Part shown: positions 16,186 through 26,279 of the stretch, one piece after another
Position numbering within the stretch: the stretch's first letter is position 1
Layout: every line of letters starts with the position of its first letter
Source: Desulfocapsaceae bacterium
GTDB taxonomy: Bacteria; Desulfobacterota; Desulfobulbia; Desulfobulbales; Desulfocapsaceae
Reading direction: 5' to 3'
NCBI GenBank assembly: GCA_028697885.1
Contig: JAQVER010000009.1
Coordinates: 1 to 59,042, forward strand
Length of the DNA stretch: 59,042 nt
Position numbers and translations under genes: made by a program
The notes under the pieces: generated by a model
Told to the model about the DNA's origin: nothing
The model's database searches: none
Seen by the model: only the letters and a program-made list of their open reading frames with translations

Positions 16186-18123
16186 TTACATCTGCTCGGG
16201 ACCAACAAATCTATCCGCGTATTCGACAATTCGTCTTGTAAGCCCATTATCCTCAACAGCACTTTGCGGAATAATCTCGCCGATTTCATCATTCGAAAAA
16301 CTCAATCCATAGGCAACAGCAAGCCTTCTGTATTCGTTGGGTGCAATACTTGGAGCCTGCAGTGTTTCCGGCTTGGGGATATCCAGCACTTTAAAACCTT
16401 GAAAGCCCATTAAGGCATCAGATAATGATTTACTTATTGTCTGCACAATTTCTTTATATATCTTTTCTTTACTCCCCCCACCACAAACAAACACTGGAAG
16501 TTTACTTGTCCATACCTCAGAATAGGCATCACGATTCAACTTGGTATCTCTCACTACGTCTCCAATAACCTTGCGACACTCAGCATGAAATTTCACATCA
16601 TGCTCCTCGAGATCATTCTCACACAACCCTATCTTATATTCACTGACTGCAGGTAATGGTTGGATGGGTTCTACTGCGTAAATATTATTGATAGCAACTT
16701 CAAGTTTCAATTTAATCATCTCCATTCTTTTTCTATGAAGCATGCCTGATCCAAGTTGAGCCACTTTACAACTGAGCATAGGATAAATATTTTCCCCATC
16801 TCGTTGCCCAACTCTGAAAGATGCCACATCCAAGGTAGAAGCTCCGACATCAATGAGTAAATGGGTTCCTTGCTCTCCAAGAGGAGATTTCACATAACCA
16901 ACAACCTCCATGACTACTTCTGGATGCGTAGAAAAATAACTATGATGAAGATGGGCATCATCCAGCACACTATTATTTTGCAAATCAAATTGTCGATTCG
17001 TTGCTTCTATTTCCATGAAAGAATATTTTATTAATCTGATATCAACTGGTTGTTGTTGAACAGAAGCATACCAGGCTATTTGAGTCGCCAGTTCAAAACG
17101 TTGTCGCAGCCTTGTATCATCATAATTTTCCGAAGGAATACCGACATTAATGTGCCATTGTATCTCTGTTTTGGCATATTGTTGCTGAGTCTGTTCAAAA
17201 AACCAACTTCTTATCTCTCGTAATGCAAGCGCCAGATATCCTACGAACAATTCCGTAACATTAAGCGAGATGTCCCCACTTGGGCTTTGGATAACAATAT
17301 CAGAATCGTTGTTGATGAACCTGATTTTTAACGCTGTTTCAGTTAGGTCTCCTGGATTAAGGGTCAGAGTTCCATCCTGATTGACAGAAACAGCGGTGGG
17401 CAGGAGATAGCAATTTTCTTGCGGCGCATACTTGCTAAATGGTACAGCATAGGCATGATTCAAAACCATGTCTCGAACAACCACTTTAGTGCTGGAGGTT
17501 CCAAAATCTATACCGATGATAATATCGCTTTCTATGTCGTTTTCGGGGAGATTCGTATATGCTTGGGCACGACAACCCAAAAAATCATGCGGTATAGATG
17601 GAACTGAAGAACCGTTTGTTTTTTCTTGTTGTTTCTCAAGTAGGTCAAGAGTAACAGGCTTATTCGAAACCTTTGTTAAAGAAGGTATTGGTTCTTTCTT
17701 TTGAGTATTTTTGGGAGCAGATTGAAACTTATTCGAAGGCAAACGATGTACTTGCCTGTCAACTTTAACAGGAGTCTTTTTCCCTGCTGACTCAAAAACT
17801 GTTTTACGACTTGCTACTTCTTTTTGTGCAGAGGCTCCAGGTTGCTGAGGCTTTTTGTCCGGCACTCTTTGTTGGGACTGAGAAGCCATTTTTTCAAATT
17901 CTTGTAATAAGACTTTATCTGCCGTTGTGGAACGAATTTCTTTATGGTCAACAAAAGGTTGTTGTACAGTCTTTCTCACTTGTTTTTGTTGATCTTTTTT
18001 TTCTCTTAATGCCCCTGTGAGTAATGCTCCAAGTGAACCTTGCGTAGGTTCATATTTTTTTTCTTTGCGTGAGGTTGAATTTAACTGCCCGGATTTTCTT
18101 ATTATAATTTTCGCCATACCCAT
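16186..18123 (-). CDS. Actin/Hsp70-superfamily ATPase with long disordered N-terminus, inside BREX
   Basis: The product has 645 residues. Residues 1 to about 195 are low-complexity, rich in Lys, Gln, Ser and Pro, and probably disordered. The remainder carries the actin/Hsp70 ATPase signatures: phosphate-1 IIGIDFGTSSTKVVV at 202-216, phosphate-2 LLIDVGASTLDVASF near 420, and adenosine motif VFVCGGGSKEK near 540. It is not DnaK: there is no C-terminal substrate-binding domain. It lies 22 bp after the RapA-like helicase gene and looks like its partner. Actin-fold ATPases are not part of the six-gene BREX type 1 core. Start: MGMAK at 18123; a second Met at codon 3 is possible. Confidence 0.75.
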   Translation of the reverse strand: MGMAKIIIRKSGQLNSTSRKEKKYEPTQGSLGALLTGALREKKDQQKQVRKTVQQPFVDHKEIRSTTADKVLLQEFEKMASQSQQRVPDKKPQQPGASAQKEVASRKTVFESAGKKTPVKVDRQVHRLPSNKFQSAPKNTQKKEPIPSLTKVSNKPVTLDLLEKQQEKTNGSSVPSIPHDFLGCRAQAYTNLPENDIESDIIIGIDFGTSSTKVVVRDMVLNHAYAVPFSKYAPQENCYLLPTAVSVNQDGTLTLNPGDLTETALKIRFINNDSDIVIQSPSGDISLNVTELFVGYLALALREIRSWFFEQTQQQYAKTEIQWHINVGIPSENYDDTRLRQRFELATQIAWYASVQQQPVDIRLIKYSFMEIEATNRQFDLQNNSVLDDAHLHHSYFSTHPEVVMEVVGYVKSPLGEQGTHLLIDVGASTLDVASFRVGQRDGENIYPMLSCKVAQLGSGMLHRKRMEMIKLKLEVAINNIYAVEPIQPLPAVSEYKIGLCENDLEEHDVKFHAECRKVIGDVVRDTKLNRDAYSEVWTSKLPVFVCGGGSKEKIYKEIVQTISKSLSDALMGFQGFKVLDIPKPETLQAPSIAPNEYRRLAVAYGLSFSNDEIGEIIPQSAVEDNGLTRRIVEYADRFVGPEQM

Positions 18124-18145
18124 CCCCCAATTAAAGATACGTTCC

Positions 18146-21100
18146 CTACTGCACGCGAATAACCCCCAGGCTCACTTCCTTACGATGATGTGACAGCACT
18201 CTTTTACTCCCAATATCCAGCAACTTCTGTCTCACGCGCTCTTCAAGTCTCTCTTTACGCCCAAGCGTTGGAGCTACCATCTTTTCATGACCTTTTTGTC
18301 TTAATTTCCAAACTATTTCATCAAACTTGGCCAATTGCCTTTGTAAATGAAGCATTGCAGAATTTTCCTGCATGTCGGCACGGTCATCATTTTCATTTTC
18401 CAGGTCTACTATAAAATCCTTATATCGTTTTTCAGCTGAATCCATACACAAATCAATGCACTGTTCAACTACATCCAGATCGATTGTATTCCCAGCTTCC
18501 AGCCAATCCTCACCTGAGCGTGCAGCAGTATTGATCAAAAGTTCTGCTTTTTCAGCATCAAGTTCTTGTGCCACATTATCGAGAGGTATTGCCAAATAAA
18601 CGATTTTTTCGAGTGATTTCACTCCTTGGACTGACCAATTTTCAACATAAAAAGAATATAAGCCTTTAGAAATTTGAGAGACATGATGATGATTCAGAAC
18701 AACAGCTACGGTCGGATAATGTACTAATTCCTGATTTGAGATACTCTCCCTCACCTGATGACTGACAAAACGAAGAAGAGGATGAAACTGGTTTATAATT
18801 TCCGATTTTCTATATCTCTCTTTACCAACACTATTATTAAAAAAACAACGAACCGGACTGATTGATTCTACCGCCAATTTAGTGCTGCCAGCCATTCGAT
18901 TACTTTGTAAAAATTTCCCCAACTCAAAACGCGCATCCACAGAAAGGGAGATGTCAAATTCAAGCTTATCCTCTTTCAGTTGTTGAAACTGGCACCCTTT
19001 ATATTTTTGTTGGAAAAAATCTTTAACATAGACACAGAGGTCTTGCCCTGTAATCCAACGCCCCAGTTCTCTTGCGGCACTCACCTGATTTAGAATATAG
19101 TCACCATGTGCCACGAGATTGTTTGCCTGACTTTCTAACCTTTCCTCATCTTCCTTCAAGTTAATGACAGCTTGGGCGGTCTGGCTTATCTGCTCGCATT
19201 CTTGCTCGTCTGTCAAATTCCCACGAAGAAGTTCAAAAGTCAGATACTGAATTTTTTCTCCTAAAACTGCCTCAAGTCCACCAAGCGCTCTTTTGAAGAT
19301 ATCAAGACGCTCATAAAGTCGTTCATAGATACGTTCATCGATAGTATGTTTGTAAAAAAGATTCCAAATAGTAATTTTGGGAGATTTTTGGCCCAGACGA
19401 TCAATACGCCCTATACGTTGCTCCACCTTCATTGGGTTCCAGGGCAAATCATAGTTAATGACTATCTTTGCAAATTGAAGATCCACACCTTCACTGGCAA
19501 CCTCAGACGCAAGAAGGATATTCGGACCTTCAGGTCGTTCAAATGTTTTTATGCTTGCATATTTATCTTCCATTCCACCAACAAGGACTATACTTTTTAT
19601 ATTTTCTGCCGTAAGCCGTTCTTGCAAATAAAATAAAGTAGGACGAAAATATGCAAAAAGAACAACTTTTTCTCGGGGATTATCGAGTAGAGCTTTTTTT
19701 AGAATTGCACTCAATCGTATATATTTTGAATCATTTTCCCAAAGCTCATGAAGGTCGCCAAATTCAGAGACATTATCAATTATCTCCTGGACGAGAGGGC
19801 CATTTTCACTTTCCTGGCTTTCAATTCCAAAATCCTCATAAAGCTGTTCCGCAAAATCAGGACTTTTTCGTTGCCACTCTCTCAAGGCTGCAGGCATTGA
19901 ACTGGATATCTGCCGTTGCGGGGTGACAAGCAGAAAACCTTCACGAATCTCTCGATCCATACAGTACTTACGGATTATAGCTGTTACCTGCTGATAAAAG
20001 TTGAGCTCTGCAGAGGTCATATCAACTTTTTCACCAACAGCCTCACGAATTACCCGCCACTCAGTAACTTCCCGTTTTCTTGTTCGGGTAACAGCTTTCC
20101 CCAGCAAATTGATAGACTCAAGCCTGGCTGCGAGCTTACTTCTAATAATCTTGTCTTCAAACTCTATTTGAGATGGGGGGGCATCAAGAATTTTATTAAG
20201 CTGGCGACTCTCTCCAATGAGAGGAAAGCTCTTAGCTTTTTGAAGCAGATGAAGGAAATGATCTCGATCTTTTGAACCATGTAGGATTGCATCTTTTGCG
20301 GCAATAAGCGGTTCATTGGCCTCCAGAATATCGTCAAACACATGCACCTGATTAAACGAATCCTCGTCAACAAGGTTAAGTAGCTGAAACAGATCTCTAT
20401 TTCTCAAATGAATGGGAGTGGCTGAAAGCAGTACAATATTTTCCGATATTCCACGAAGTAAATGTCCTAAGCGAGATGTGGAAGTCTCTGAATTTCGCAT
20501 GTAGTGCGCTTCGTCTACTACCAAAAGATCAATGAGAGAATCTTCATGCGCATTTTCTTGCAAGAATCTGGCAAGGTGGGCGGATCCTGTCTGTGAGGGA
20601 CTTTCATCGTTATCCCATCCTTTCGATGGACGAAGCCCCTGCATGCTGCAGATTGCTGTAAAGCTATCCAAAAGACCATTTCGGTTATCCTGCAGCATCT
20701 TCTTTAAGCCTGAAGCATCAACGATGTCTCCCTTAATCCCAAAGCGGAACAACAATTCCGCTCGCCATTTTTCACGAAGCATGGCTGGACAAAGAATAAC
20801 AAGATTACGTGAATCATACCGACTTCGCAGTTCAGTCCAAATCAACCCTGCTTCAATTGTTTTTCCGAGACCAACTTCATCAGCAATAAGCAAGCCGTTA
20901 CTTGGTGAGTCAAGAAAAGTTAATACAGGTTTAAACTGATACGAATAAAAGTCCGTATTTGTAATCTCCATACTATAAATGAGATCAGCCAATCGTCCGT
21001 TTAATCGTATATGGGTTATGGTTCCACGTAAATCCCTAGCTCTACCGAATTTTCCCTGGGTAAGTAAATCAACGGGAGCCTCCATCTCAGCAAGAACCTG

Positions 21101-21250
21101 TTCCATTTGTTTTCCAGGGATATATTGCACGCCATCAGGGAAGGAGACCTGCCAGAATATGCGGCCATCTGGCTTGATGCGCGACTTTCCCGTAGTAATA
21201 CCCCTGCGGCCTGGGTCAGATTTAATTCTTACGAGTGTTCCCGGATTCAT
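18146..21250 (-). CDS. RapA/SNF2-type superfamily 2 helicase inside BREX
   Basis: The product has 1034 residues. An N-terminal SH3-like segment (residues 1 to about 55, with GRRGITTGKSR) precedes the SF2 core. Motif I DEVGLGKT lies at 124-131, DEAH at 246-249 and LLSATP shortly after. The C-terminal lobe has ASEVASEGVDLQ, NYDLPWNP and QRIGRIDRLGQ motifs typical of RapA/HepA and DISARM DrmD-like SNF2 helicases. BREX types 3, 5 and 6 carry helicases (BrxHI/HII), but type 1 does not need one, so this is an accessory insertion. It lies 20 bp after brxC and 22 bp before the actin-like ATPase. Confidence 0.85.
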   Translation of the reverse strand: MNPGTLVRIKSDPGRRGITTGKSRIKPDGRIFWQVSFPDGVQYIPGKQMEQVLAEMEAPVDLLTQGKFGRARDLRGTITHIRLNGRLADLIYSMEITNTDFYSYQFKPVLTFLDSPSNGLLIADEVGLGKTIEAGLIWTELRSRYDSRNLVILCPAMLREKWRAELLFRFGIKGDIVDASGLKKMLQDNRNGLLDSFTAICSMQGLRPSKGWDNDESPSQTGSAHLARFLQENAHEDSLIDLLVVDEAHYMRNSETSTSRLGHLLRGISENIVLLSATPIHLRNRDLFQLLNLVDEDSFNQVHVFDDILEANEPLIAAKDAILHGSKDRDHFLHLLQKAKSFPLIGESRQLNKILDAPPSQIEFEDKIIRSKLAARLESINLLGKAVTRTRKREVTEWRVIREAVGEKVDMTSAELNFYQQVTAIIRKYCMDREIREGFLLVTPQRQISSSMPAALREWQRKSPDFAEQLYEDFGIESQESENGPLVQEIIDNVSEFGDLHELWENDSKYIRLSAILKKALLDNPREKVVLFAYFRPTLFYLQERLTAENIKSIVLVGGMEDKYASIKTFERPEGPNILLASEVASEGVDLQFAKIVINYDLPWNPMKVEQRIGRIDRLGQKSPKITIWNLFYKHTIDERIYERLYERLDIFKRALGGLEAVLGEKIQYLTFELLRGNLTDEQECEQISQTAQAVINLKEDEERLESQANNLVAHGDYILNQVSAARELGRWITGQDLCVYVKDFFQQKYKGCQFQQLKEDKLEFDISLSVDARFELGKFLQSNRMAGSTKLAVESISPVRCFFNNSVGKERYRKSEIINQFHPLLRFVSHQVRESISNQELVHYPTVAVVLNHHHVSQISKGLYSFYVENWSVQGVKSLEKIVYLAIPLDNVAQELDAEKAELLINTAARSGEDWLEAGNTIDLDVVEQCIDLCMDSAEKRYKDFIVDLENENDDRADMQENSAMLHLQRQLAKFDEIVWKLRQKGHEKMVAPTLGRKERLEERVRQKLLDIGSKRVLSHHRKEVSLGVIRVQ

Positions 21251-21270
21251 GTTCTTGTATGTAAAAGATT

Positions 21271-24200
21271 TTACAGTTTGACCTTCTTGCCTTTTCTTAT
21301 CTCTACCAGATACGCATCCCGCATCGCTTCCACATAGCCTTTAAGATCATCCTCATTTGCGAGAACACCTTTCTGGAAATGAATTGATATACTGTTCTTG
21401 CTTATAAATTCGGGTTCCCTGGTTGTGGTACCGGAACTCGTATCATTCTTATTAGTATTCTGCCCTGGATATGGCGTGCCCTTATCAGCTTTTTCTTGTT
21501 TCCCACCAATATCTGCAGAATCATCTTTATCCTTTTTCGCGGCAGCAACCAATCGACTGTGCTTGTTCAGGATTTCGATAAACTCATTTTCTTTAAATTG
21601 ACGGATATTCTCCCGTATGACAGCTGCAATTGTCTGTTGTTGAATCTTGCTTTCAAAAGCTGCAAACGGCTGGAGCAACTCTGTTTGTTGAGCTTCGGTA
21701 AGAAGTACAAAGCCTTCCATCCCGGTGACTTCCTTTTTCAGGGAATTAGCTACTTCTCTGGCCTGCCCGCGGACATTGTTGAGCAAGGTATCAATGCTGA
21801 TCCGTAGTAACTCAACCAAGGTCTTCAACTGCTGCATTTTGTTTCCGGCAAAACAATGGGAGTCGGCCAGGATATCTTTTGCCTGTTGATTCTCCTCACC
21901 TTCAAGGTCGGAGAAATTAGCATTCTGTTCTTCAAGAAAACGCTTACTGTCATCATAAATATCTCTGGCGGGGCCAGACATGAATTTGCGAATAGGGTCA
22001 AAGATATCTTCTTTGTCGTCGAGTAAATCATCATGCAGCGTTGAGAGTTCCGTGAGATAGAAGGCGTATTCTTTTTTCGTGAGTTCCTGCAGGTTTCTGA
22101 TTGGGTTTTCCAACACTGACAAAAATGGATAATGTCCTTTTTGGGCCGCCAAACCTTCCAATCGTAGAAGGTCTGCCTTGAAAGCCTCCTGAGTCTCCCG
22201 GGCAAGCGGTTTTGCTTCGTTGGCTTTTGCCGGGGCATCAAAGAATTGTTCGTAGAACTCTTTCAGTTTACGTACCTGAGAAGCTGGAAAATCAATCTGC
22301 GGATCTATGATCAGACTTCCATATCCTTGCGTATTACGAAACGCCTTTTCGAGAACAGCCCCTTCAAGGGGATTAGAATCCAGCCGGAGTTCAATTTTCT
22401 CTCTGGCACATAATTTAGCCGCATTACAAAGGATAGCTGCCAGATACCAGCCATAAGGTTTCTTTTCAAAGCGCTCAACCAGACTTTTCAGGGTTGTACG
22501 GACGCCATTCCGGCTATTTCCCTGAATAAAAGAGAGGATCTCCTGCTCAGCCTCACCCATCATCTTTTCATCATTACCAAACAGGGTCGCCCCTGATGGT
22601 TTCAGATAGGTAGTGATATCATTTTCCGCATATTTAATGTCACGCAACATACTCAAGTTGGGATAGGTACGACGAATGAGATCGTAGAAGCCTTCCTGAA
22701 TTCTTGATTGCGCATCGGAGACATTACTCTCCATGGATTTCAAATTGTAAATCAGTCTGGACTTGCCCAGCAAATCCTTGGCTTTGGCCTGCAACTCATT
22801 ACGTCGCTCTCTATTTTGAACACTCTTGTCAGACAGGATTCGCTTTACAATCTCCTGCTGCGTCTGGGTCATATTGATACGGATATAGGAGTCTGTCTTC
22901 TTGTAAAGAAGAAGATCCTGGAAAAAGCGATTGTCGGCCGGCATGATGACCAGGAGTTCGGCTTTTCCCATTGATTGCATAGCAAGGGTTGTTTCATTGT
23001 CAATAAGCTCATTGAGTGGCGTAATGATATGGATAGAGAGCTCATGCTCCTTGCCATAGAGTGTGCCATCAAGTTTACGCGAAAAAGGATAATCCTGGCC
23101 ATTCTCTTCGAAACGAATTTTTCTTTGTTTTAATACGCCGTCAAAAATAACCTCTTCAAGGATTTTATAGATCTCGGAATTCACGACATCGGTATTTTTT
23201 ATCTCCTGCTCAATATCCTTTTCCTCGTCTGTCAAAAGCTCATACAGATCGCCATTGCGCTGGATATAGGTTTGCAGTTCAAGAAGGTCGAGAGCAGCCG
23301 CAACCTGTTTTTGGAGATCGGTCACATTTCGATCAAAGTTGTCCAGCATGAGGATGCTGAGATTACGAACCGTTGCCTTGAACTCTTTAACGTACTTGAC
23401 GAGGAAGAGGGCCTTCAGGAGCCGGACGGCAAAAGCATCACCAAGATTATCTTCAGCGACAATTATGCTTCTCTGGATCTGTGCTTTGAGTGCAGTTCGA
23501 ATCCCTTCAAACATCAGATCAAACGTGGCCAGTTCTCTGATTTCATGATGTGCTATCTGCACCGCAACCTGTTGAAACACACCGAGCATGGATCGTTCAC
23601 CTACGGAGCTATGCTTTCCCTCAAAGGCATTATGGTGCGATAGGTTCTGAATAGCCGCCTGGAACAGGGTGAATTGATACGAGATAAAAGGATAGGAATG
23701 GATAAAGTGTTCTCGATCTTTGAAATTATGATAGGACTGGGACCCATCAGCAAAGTCAAACAAGGTTCTAAAATTATTTTTTTGTTCGTGATAAATATCG
23801 GAGAGTATTGCTACACCGACCTCATTTTTAAGGAGCAGCCGTTTTTGAATTACTTCATCGACATTGGCACTGGTGAGTTTCATCCGGTTGGCAAAACGAG
23901 CCTGAATCTTGGAAAAATCATTCCCTTGCTGCTTACCCATTTCCCCGACTACAGCGTTCATGTCCTCTTGAGCAGTAACAATGACCCAGGCCCGACCTCG
24001 ACACTTGGTTGCCAGACTTTCGGCCACAGTCTGGAGATTGGTCATCAGCTTGGTATTGTCGGCAATGTACTGACCAACTTCATCGACAAAAAAATTGAGC
24101 CGGAAATCAGGTTCCTGTTGCTCTACATAGCTGTTAATCTGATTGGCAAAGTCTTCAATGGAGAGTTTGAAATCACTTCTATATCGATCGAGAATTCCTT

Positions 24201-24852
24201 GGGCGGCAATGGTATCTTCACCTGTTACCTGAGAGTAGGCCTGTGCTATATTTTTCCCCTCCAAAAGAGCAACTTCCCGACCACGCTCCCATGTATGACC
24301 TGAGATTTTCAAGTAGGCTTCTTTGAAGGGAAGATATTGGTTCCGTTCATCCAGATCCCGTTCAAACTTGGCGATATAGGACTGCTTGCCATAATAACCG
24401 CACATCTCATCGAAGACCTTGACGAACACTGAGAGTAAGGCATCTACCTGGGTTTTACTGATAATCTCGGCCTTCTGGTCGATATTAAACAGAATGGATT
24501 TTGAGGGTATGGCCGCAGCACGCTTGAGATCACCACGTAGGATCTCATTATCCCTGCATTTTGGAAGAAAAAGATCGAGCACGGATGTACCGTTAATGGT
24601 TCTATTTTCAATAAGTAGAGCAAGAATCTTCAGGAGATGAGATTTACCGGAACCAAAAAAACCGGACAGCCAGACGCCATTCGCTCCCTGATACTTGATA
24701 TACGAGTCCAGAAAACTTTCCAGACGTTTTGCCGCCTCATTCGTGAGAACGTATTCTTCAACCTCAAGCAAAAGACTTGCTTCATCATCTGCCTTGATAA
24801 CACCTTCGATGGGACGATCTACCGGTTTTTCAAATATCTCATTCAACAGCAT
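21271..24852 (-). CDS. brxC: BrxC, large P-loop ATPase of BREX
   Basis: At 1193 residues it has the typical BrxC/PglY length. It opens with MLLNEIFEKPVDRPIEGVIKADD, which fits BrxC N-termini. Walker A GFFGSGKS is at residues 64-71, and the NFFVDEVGQYI segment near residue 255 forms a Walker B-like element. The long helical middle and a charged, low-complexity region near the C-terminus (about 1100-1150) are also usual. BrxC is an essential AAA+ component for both methylation and exclusion. It starts 12 bp after the brxB stop. Confidence 0.95.
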   Translation of the reverse strand: MLLNEIFEKPVDRPIEGVIKADDEASLLLEVEEYVLTNEAAKRLESFLDSYIKYQGANGVWLSGFFGSGKSHLLKILALLIENRTINGTSVLDLFLPKCRDNEILRGDLKRAAAIPSKSILFNIDQKAEIISKTQVDALLSVFVKVFDEMCGYYGKQSYIAKFERDLDERNQYLPFKEAYLKISGHTWERGREVALLEGKNIAQAYSQVTGEDTIAAQGILDRYRSDFKLSIEDFANQINSYVEQQEPDFRLNFFVDEVGQYIADNTKLMTNLQTVAESLATKCRGRAWVIVTAQEDMNAVVGEMGKQQGNDFSKIQARFANRMKLTSANVDEVIQKRLLLKNEVGVAILSDIYHEQKNNFRTLFDFADGSQSYHNFKDREHFIHSYPFISYQFTLFQAAIQNLSHHNAFEGKHSSVGERSMLGVFQQVAVQIAHHEIRELATFDLMFEGIRTALKAQIQRSIIVAEDNLGDAFAVRLLKALFLVKYVKEFKATVRNLSILMLDNFDRNVTDLQKQVAAALDLLELQTYIQRNGDLYELLTDEEKDIEQEIKNTDVVNSEIYKILEEVIFDGVLKQRKIRFEENGQDYPFSRKLDGTLYGKEHELSIHIITPLNELIDNETTLAMQSMGKAELLVIMPADNRFFQDLLLYKKTDSYIRINMTQTQQEIVKRILSDKSVQNRERRNELQAKAKDLLGKSRLIYNLKSMESNVSDAQSRIQEGFYDLIRRTYPNLSMLRDIKYAENDITTYLKPSGATLFGNDEKMMGEAEQEILSFIQGNSRNGVRTTLKSLVERFEKKPYGWYLAAILCNAAKLCAREKIELRLDSNPLEGAVLEKAFRNTQGYGSLIIDPQIDFPASQVRKLKEFYEQFFDAPAKANEAKPLARETQEAFKADLLRLEGLAAQKGHYPFLSVLENPIRNLQELTKKEYAFYLTELSTLHDDLLDDKEDIFDPIRKFMSGPARDIYDDSKRFLEEQNANFSDLEGEENQQAKDILADSHCFAGNKMQQLKTLVELLRISIDTLLNNVRGQAREVANSLKKEVTGMEGFVLLTEAQQTELLQPFAAFESKIQQQTIAAVIRENIRQFKENEFIEILNKHSRLVAAAKKDKDDSADIGGKQEKADKGTPYPGQNTNKNDTSSGTTTREPEFISKNSISIHFQKGVLANEDDLKGYVEAMRDAYLVEIRKGKKVKL

Positions 24853-24864
24853 TGCATATTCCTT

Positions 24865-25485
24865 TTATATCTCACAGTGATAGATATTGAACGCTCTATA
24901 GTACTTATCGTCGTGCAGTCGTCCAAACAGATCAAGGGACGCTCCATCCTCCAGGGAATGAGTGTATTTACCAGGAAAAAAGAGCACTGTAGGCTTGTCT
25001 TTTGCAGTGCTCTGCAGGTTATTCAGGACATTATGTGATCGGATATACGGAAAGACCTCACCAATTCCTGATATAAACATGACATCATACGATCCTTTGG
25101 ACATCTCTTGGGCAATAGCGGGCACCAGGTGCATTTCTGAGTCAAGCGCCCCTTGCAGAAGCTCCTTGAGTTGCTCCTTAGCAACTTCCTGCTCCATTTC
25201 CAGAATACGCTCCCAGATATCTCGTTCCTTCAGAATTTTAATTGCCAGATCGTAAAGGTTGATATCAAGAACCTGTACTCCCTGATGTCCTAATTGATTG
25301 CGCAGCTGATTCCGCGTCTTGTCCATATCAAAAGCTTCTTTAGGATCATACGGGCAGATGAAAAAAGGAACCTCATTGCCAAGACCTTGTTTTTTCAGAA
25401 ACCGCTCACTACTGATAAGTTTCAACAGGTGATCGAAACGTTCCTGAATTGGTAACGATGCAATATCGCTGTTTATTTTAACCAT
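24865..25485 (-). CDS. brxB: BrxB (DUF1788) BREX protein
   Basis: The product has 206 residues matching the DUF1788 family: RFDHLLKLISSERFLKKQGLGNEVPFFI near the N-terminus, then YDLAIKILKERD and the MFISGIGEVFPYIRSH motif. The GKYTHSLEDGASLDLFGRLHDDKYYRAFNI tail is characteristic. BrxB interacts with PglZ in characterised systems and is required for defence. Its start overlaps the end of brxA by 13 bp, indicating translational coupling. Confidence 0.95.
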   Translation of the reverse strand: MVKINSDIASLPIQERFDHLLKLISSERFLKKQGLGNEVPFFICPYDPKEAFDMDKTRNQLRNQLGHQGVQVLDINLYDLAIKILKERDIWERILEMEQEVAKEQLKELLQGALDSEMHLVPAIAQEMSKGSYDVMFISGIGEVFPYIRSHNVLNNLQSTAKDKPTVLFFPGKYTHSLEDGASLDLFGRLHDDKYYRAFNIYHCEI

Positions 25486-26099
25486 GCCTGAATGTCCATA
25501 TCTGATATTGGAAAGACCCGCAGCAGTTCCGGGTTTTCTGTTACGATCGTTTGAGCAAGCTCTGGTGTGAGTAAAGCCGGGATGATTACCATTGCATCTG
25601 ACAAGATCTCCGTTTCCCGCAACATCTTGAAGAGAACCTGCCGGAGTTTTGCATGAGTAGATGGCTGCAGTTGTTCCAGCTCATCATGCCATCCTGCTTT
25701 TGCGGCGAAGAAAGTATTGTATTCCTGTAAGGTGAGGAAAAGATCCATGCGCAAAAATTTTTCTCTGATTACTTCAACTGCAAAGTCATGGATAAAGACG
25801 TAGCGCTTACAAATGGCCAGCCAGAGGAGATATTGCTGTTCCTGCCTGGAACCATTTTTTATGAGGGAAAGTTGCTGCTCTGATAAAAGTTTCAACCGCG
25901 AACAGATTTCTCTGATCCTTCTCTTGACGCTGCTTTCAGTGCGTGACTGGATACTATTTTTTGTAAACACTGACTTCCGGGTTAAGTCCCAATCAGTTGT
26001 TACAAAATACTCATCTACAATGAGTAGCGATTCGTTATAGAACAGCCCCCCGGTAGTAAATGACATGCTGTACTGACTTTTGGGTTCACATCTGGACAT
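25473..26099 (-). CDS. brxA: BrxA (DUF1819) BREX protein
   Basis: The product has 208 residues matching DUF1819/BrxA, a small helical DNA-binding protein. Landmarks are YSMSFTTGGLFYNES at the start, then the VKRRIREICSRLKLL helix and the C-terminal LRVFPISDMDI. It is the first gene of the BREX operon. The 180 bp ahead of it are AT-rich and hold the likely main promoter. Confidence 0.92.
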   Translation of the reverse strand: MSRCEPKSQYSMSFTTGGLFYNESLLIVDEYFVTTDWDLTRKSVFTKNSIQSRTESSVKRRIREICSRLKLLSEQQLSLIKNGSRQEQQYLLWLAICKRYVFIHDFAVEVIREKFLRMDLFLTLQEYNTFFAAKAGWHDELEQLQPSTHAKLRQVLFKMLRETEILSDAMVIIPALLTPELAQTIVTENPELLRVFPISDMDIQAWLK

Positions 26100-26279
26100 A
26101 AATACAATACTGATCAGCTACATGTTAAAATATTTTAGTTTTGAAATGGATGAATCATGGAAATACACCAATGTTATTCTACAATATTTGTTCTACATAT
26201 TAGCGTAGTTATAATCAACTGAGAATTAACTGGAATTTCTGATAAAAACAAATAGTTTCAAACAAATATCTGATATTTA
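26100..26279 (-). promoter_or_regulatory. Promoter/operator region ahead of the BREX operon
   Basis: This intergenic stretch is AT-rich with no gene. On the plus strand two imperfect 14-bp direct repeats, both ending in TTCTACA, lie back to back at 26170..26183 and 26184..26197 (10 of 14 positions match). They could be regulator-binding sites. No convincing -35/-10 pair is claimed. Confidence 0.35.

Noticed and set aside
23674..24303. 209-codon plus-strand frame inside brxC
   Set aside because: Antisense shadow of brxC, which has clear family motifs over the same bases.
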